The notes under the pieces are model-generated. The model did no database searches. It worked only from the letters and a program-made list of their open reading frames with translations, and was not told the origin of the DNA. DNA of 6,151 bases. Origin: Desulfonatronum sp. GTDB lineage: Bacteria; Desulfobacterota; Desulfovibrionia; Desulfovibrionales; Desulfonatronaceae. Below are positions 5,078 through 6,151 of the stretch, in pieces. Numbering within the stretch: position 1 is the first letter of the stretch; each line of letters begins with the position of its first letter. The position numbers and the translations under genes were made by a program. The DNA lies in contig SKYX01000435.1 of NCBI GenBank assembly GCA_007127655.1, forward strand, positions 1-6,151. Direction: 5' to 3'.

Positions 5078-6151
5078 CTATTTTTCCGTGGTGATCTGCT
5101 CCAGTTTGCGCTGGTCGTCCTTGAACAGCTTGTAGTTCATGGAATCTTCCAGGGCCTGCCAGCTGGCTTCGATGATGTTGTGGGACACGCCGATGGTGAT
5201 CCAACTGGAGTGGGCATCGCCGGATTCGATGAGCACCCGGACGTGGGAGGCCGTACCGGACCGACCGGAGAGGACCCGGACCTTGAAATCCTCGAGACGC
5301 ATTTCCTTGAGATTGGGATAGAACCGCTCCAACGCCTTGCGCAGGGCATTGTCCAGGGCGTTGACCGGGCCCTGGCCGGCGGCCGCGGTGTGCTCCACCA
5401 CCCCGCCCACCTTGAGCATGACCGTGGCCTCGGCCCAGGGCTGGGCCTGGTCTTCGTGCCGGGCATCGATGACCCGGAAGCTGAGCAGGGTGAAGTAGCG
5501 GCGCATCCGGCCCAGGGTCTGATTCAGAAGCAGCTCGAAGGACGCCTCGGCTGCGGCGTATTCAAAGCCGTTGCTCTCTCGCTGCTTGATCTCGGCAAGC
5601 AGTTCGGAAACGAACGGGTCGTCCTTTTCCAGGTGAAAGCCGAACTGTTTGGCCTTGAAGAGAATATTGCTCCGGCCGGCCAGGTCGGAGAGCAGGATGC
5701 GCTGTTTGTTGCCCACCAGTTCCGGCTGGATATGCTCGTAGGTCATGGGGTTGCGGGTCACGGCGCTGACATGGATGCCGCCTTTGTGTGCGAACGCGGA
5801 ATTGCCCACAAAGGGTTGACGCAGGAAGGGTTTCAGGTTGGCCACTTCAGAGACGAAATGGGCCGTGGCCGTGAGCCGGGCCAGATGCCCCTCGGGCAGG
5901 CACGCGCGGCCCATTTTCAGTTCCAGGTTCGGAATCACGGAACAGAGATTGGCGTTGCCGCACCGTTCGCCGTATCCATTGATGGTCCCCTGGACCTGCA
6001 TCGCTCCCCGGGCCACGGCGATCAACGAGCTGGCCACCGCGGTTTCGGAGTCGTTATGGGTATGGATGCCCAGCCTGGCTCCGGGCAGGGCCTCCTGGAC
6101 CTGCGCCAGGATCTCCCCGACCTCCTGGGGGAGGCACCCCCCGTTGGTGTC
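5078..6151 (-). CDS. cimA: (R)-citramalate synthase, C-terminal part (CimA type, LeuA-related)
   Basis: The open frame runs from the right edge through 357 codons to a TAA at 5080-5078; roughly the first third of the usual 520-540-residue protein lies outside the window. CimA condenses pyruvate with acetyl-CoA to (R)-citramalate, the threonine-independent entry to isoleucine. Numbering within the fragment: DTNGGCLP (1-8) and GIHTHND (28-34) with the metal-binding H30 and H32 of the HMGL-like TIM barrel; NGYGERCGNANL (58-69) with the conserved Asn of GNANL; and AFAHKGGIHVSAV (119-131). From about 218 to 345 a LeuA-type dimer/regulatory domain follows (YFTLLSFRVID, GQGPVNALDNAL, and DFKVRVL), the part where isoleucine feedback acts in relatives. 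The GERCGNANL and RNPMTYEHI style fits CimA rather than LeuA or homocitrate synthase. The frame is intact. It converges on the ligase gene. Confidence 0.93.
   Translation of the reverse strand, partial: DTNGGCLPQEVGEILAQVQEALPGARLGIHTHNDSETAVASSLIAVARGAMQVQGTINGYGERCGNANLCSVIPNLELKMGRACLPEGHLARLTATAHFVSEVANLKPFLRQPFVGNSAFAHKGGIHVSAVTRNPMTYEHIQPELVGNKQRILLSDLAGRSNILFKAKQFGFHLEKDDPFVSELLAEIKQRESNGFEYAAAEASFELLLNQTLGRMRRYFTLLSFRVIDARHEDQAQPWAEATVMLKVGGVVEHTAAAGQGPVNALDNALRKALERFYPNLKEMRLEDFKVRVLSGRSGTASHVRVLIESGDAHSSWITIGVSHNIIEASWQALEDSMNYKLFKDDQRKLEQITTEK

Noticed and set aside
4920..5135. 71-codon plus-strand frame through the convergent gap
   Set aside because: It runs through two terminator hairpins and into the antisense of cimA, with no ribosome site or recognisable protein.

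Overview
The window reads as ordinary chromosomal housekeeping sequence from a Gram-negative bacterium with GC-rich third codon positions, most likely a sulfate-reducer-type member of Desulfobacterota (Desulfovibrionales-like). That placement is an inference. It rests on a DHH-type protein start resembling the DHH-CBS-nucleotidyltransferase proteins of that group, on a citramalate synthase of the CimA type found in these bacteria, and on the look of the FadD-type ligase. No mobile element, phage gene, CRISPR array, tRNA or rRNA is visible.

Layout. (1) Bases 1-262, minus strand: the first 87 codons of a DHH-family phosphoesterase-type protein that runs off the left edge. (2) Bases 263-478: divergent intergenic region with weak promoter-like hexamers. 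(3) Bases 479-3016, plus: complete glycogen/alpha-glucan phosphorylase with its PLP lysine. (4) Bases 3017-3213: intergenic region holding a very good match to a sigma-54 (-24/-12) promoter and, about 35 bases after the predicted transcript start, a perfect 9-bp hairpin. (5) Bases 3214-4923, plus: complete long-chain fatty acyl-CoA ligase of the FadD type. (6) Bases 4924-5077: convergent intergenic region packed with four consecutive dyad structures, of which the second is a clear intrinsic terminator. (7) Bases 5078-6151, minus: the C-terminal 357 codons of (R)-citramalate synthase, cut by the right edge.

The genes do not form a pathway cluster. The phosphorylase releases glucose-1-phosphate from storage glucan, the ligase activates fatty acids for lipid use or beta-oxidation, and CimA opens the pyruvate route to isoleucine. 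Each appears to be its own transcription unit. The most interesting signal is regulatory: a fatty-acid activation gene apparently under sigma-54 control, with a stem-loop in its leader. I found no evidence for an undescribed multi-gene system here.
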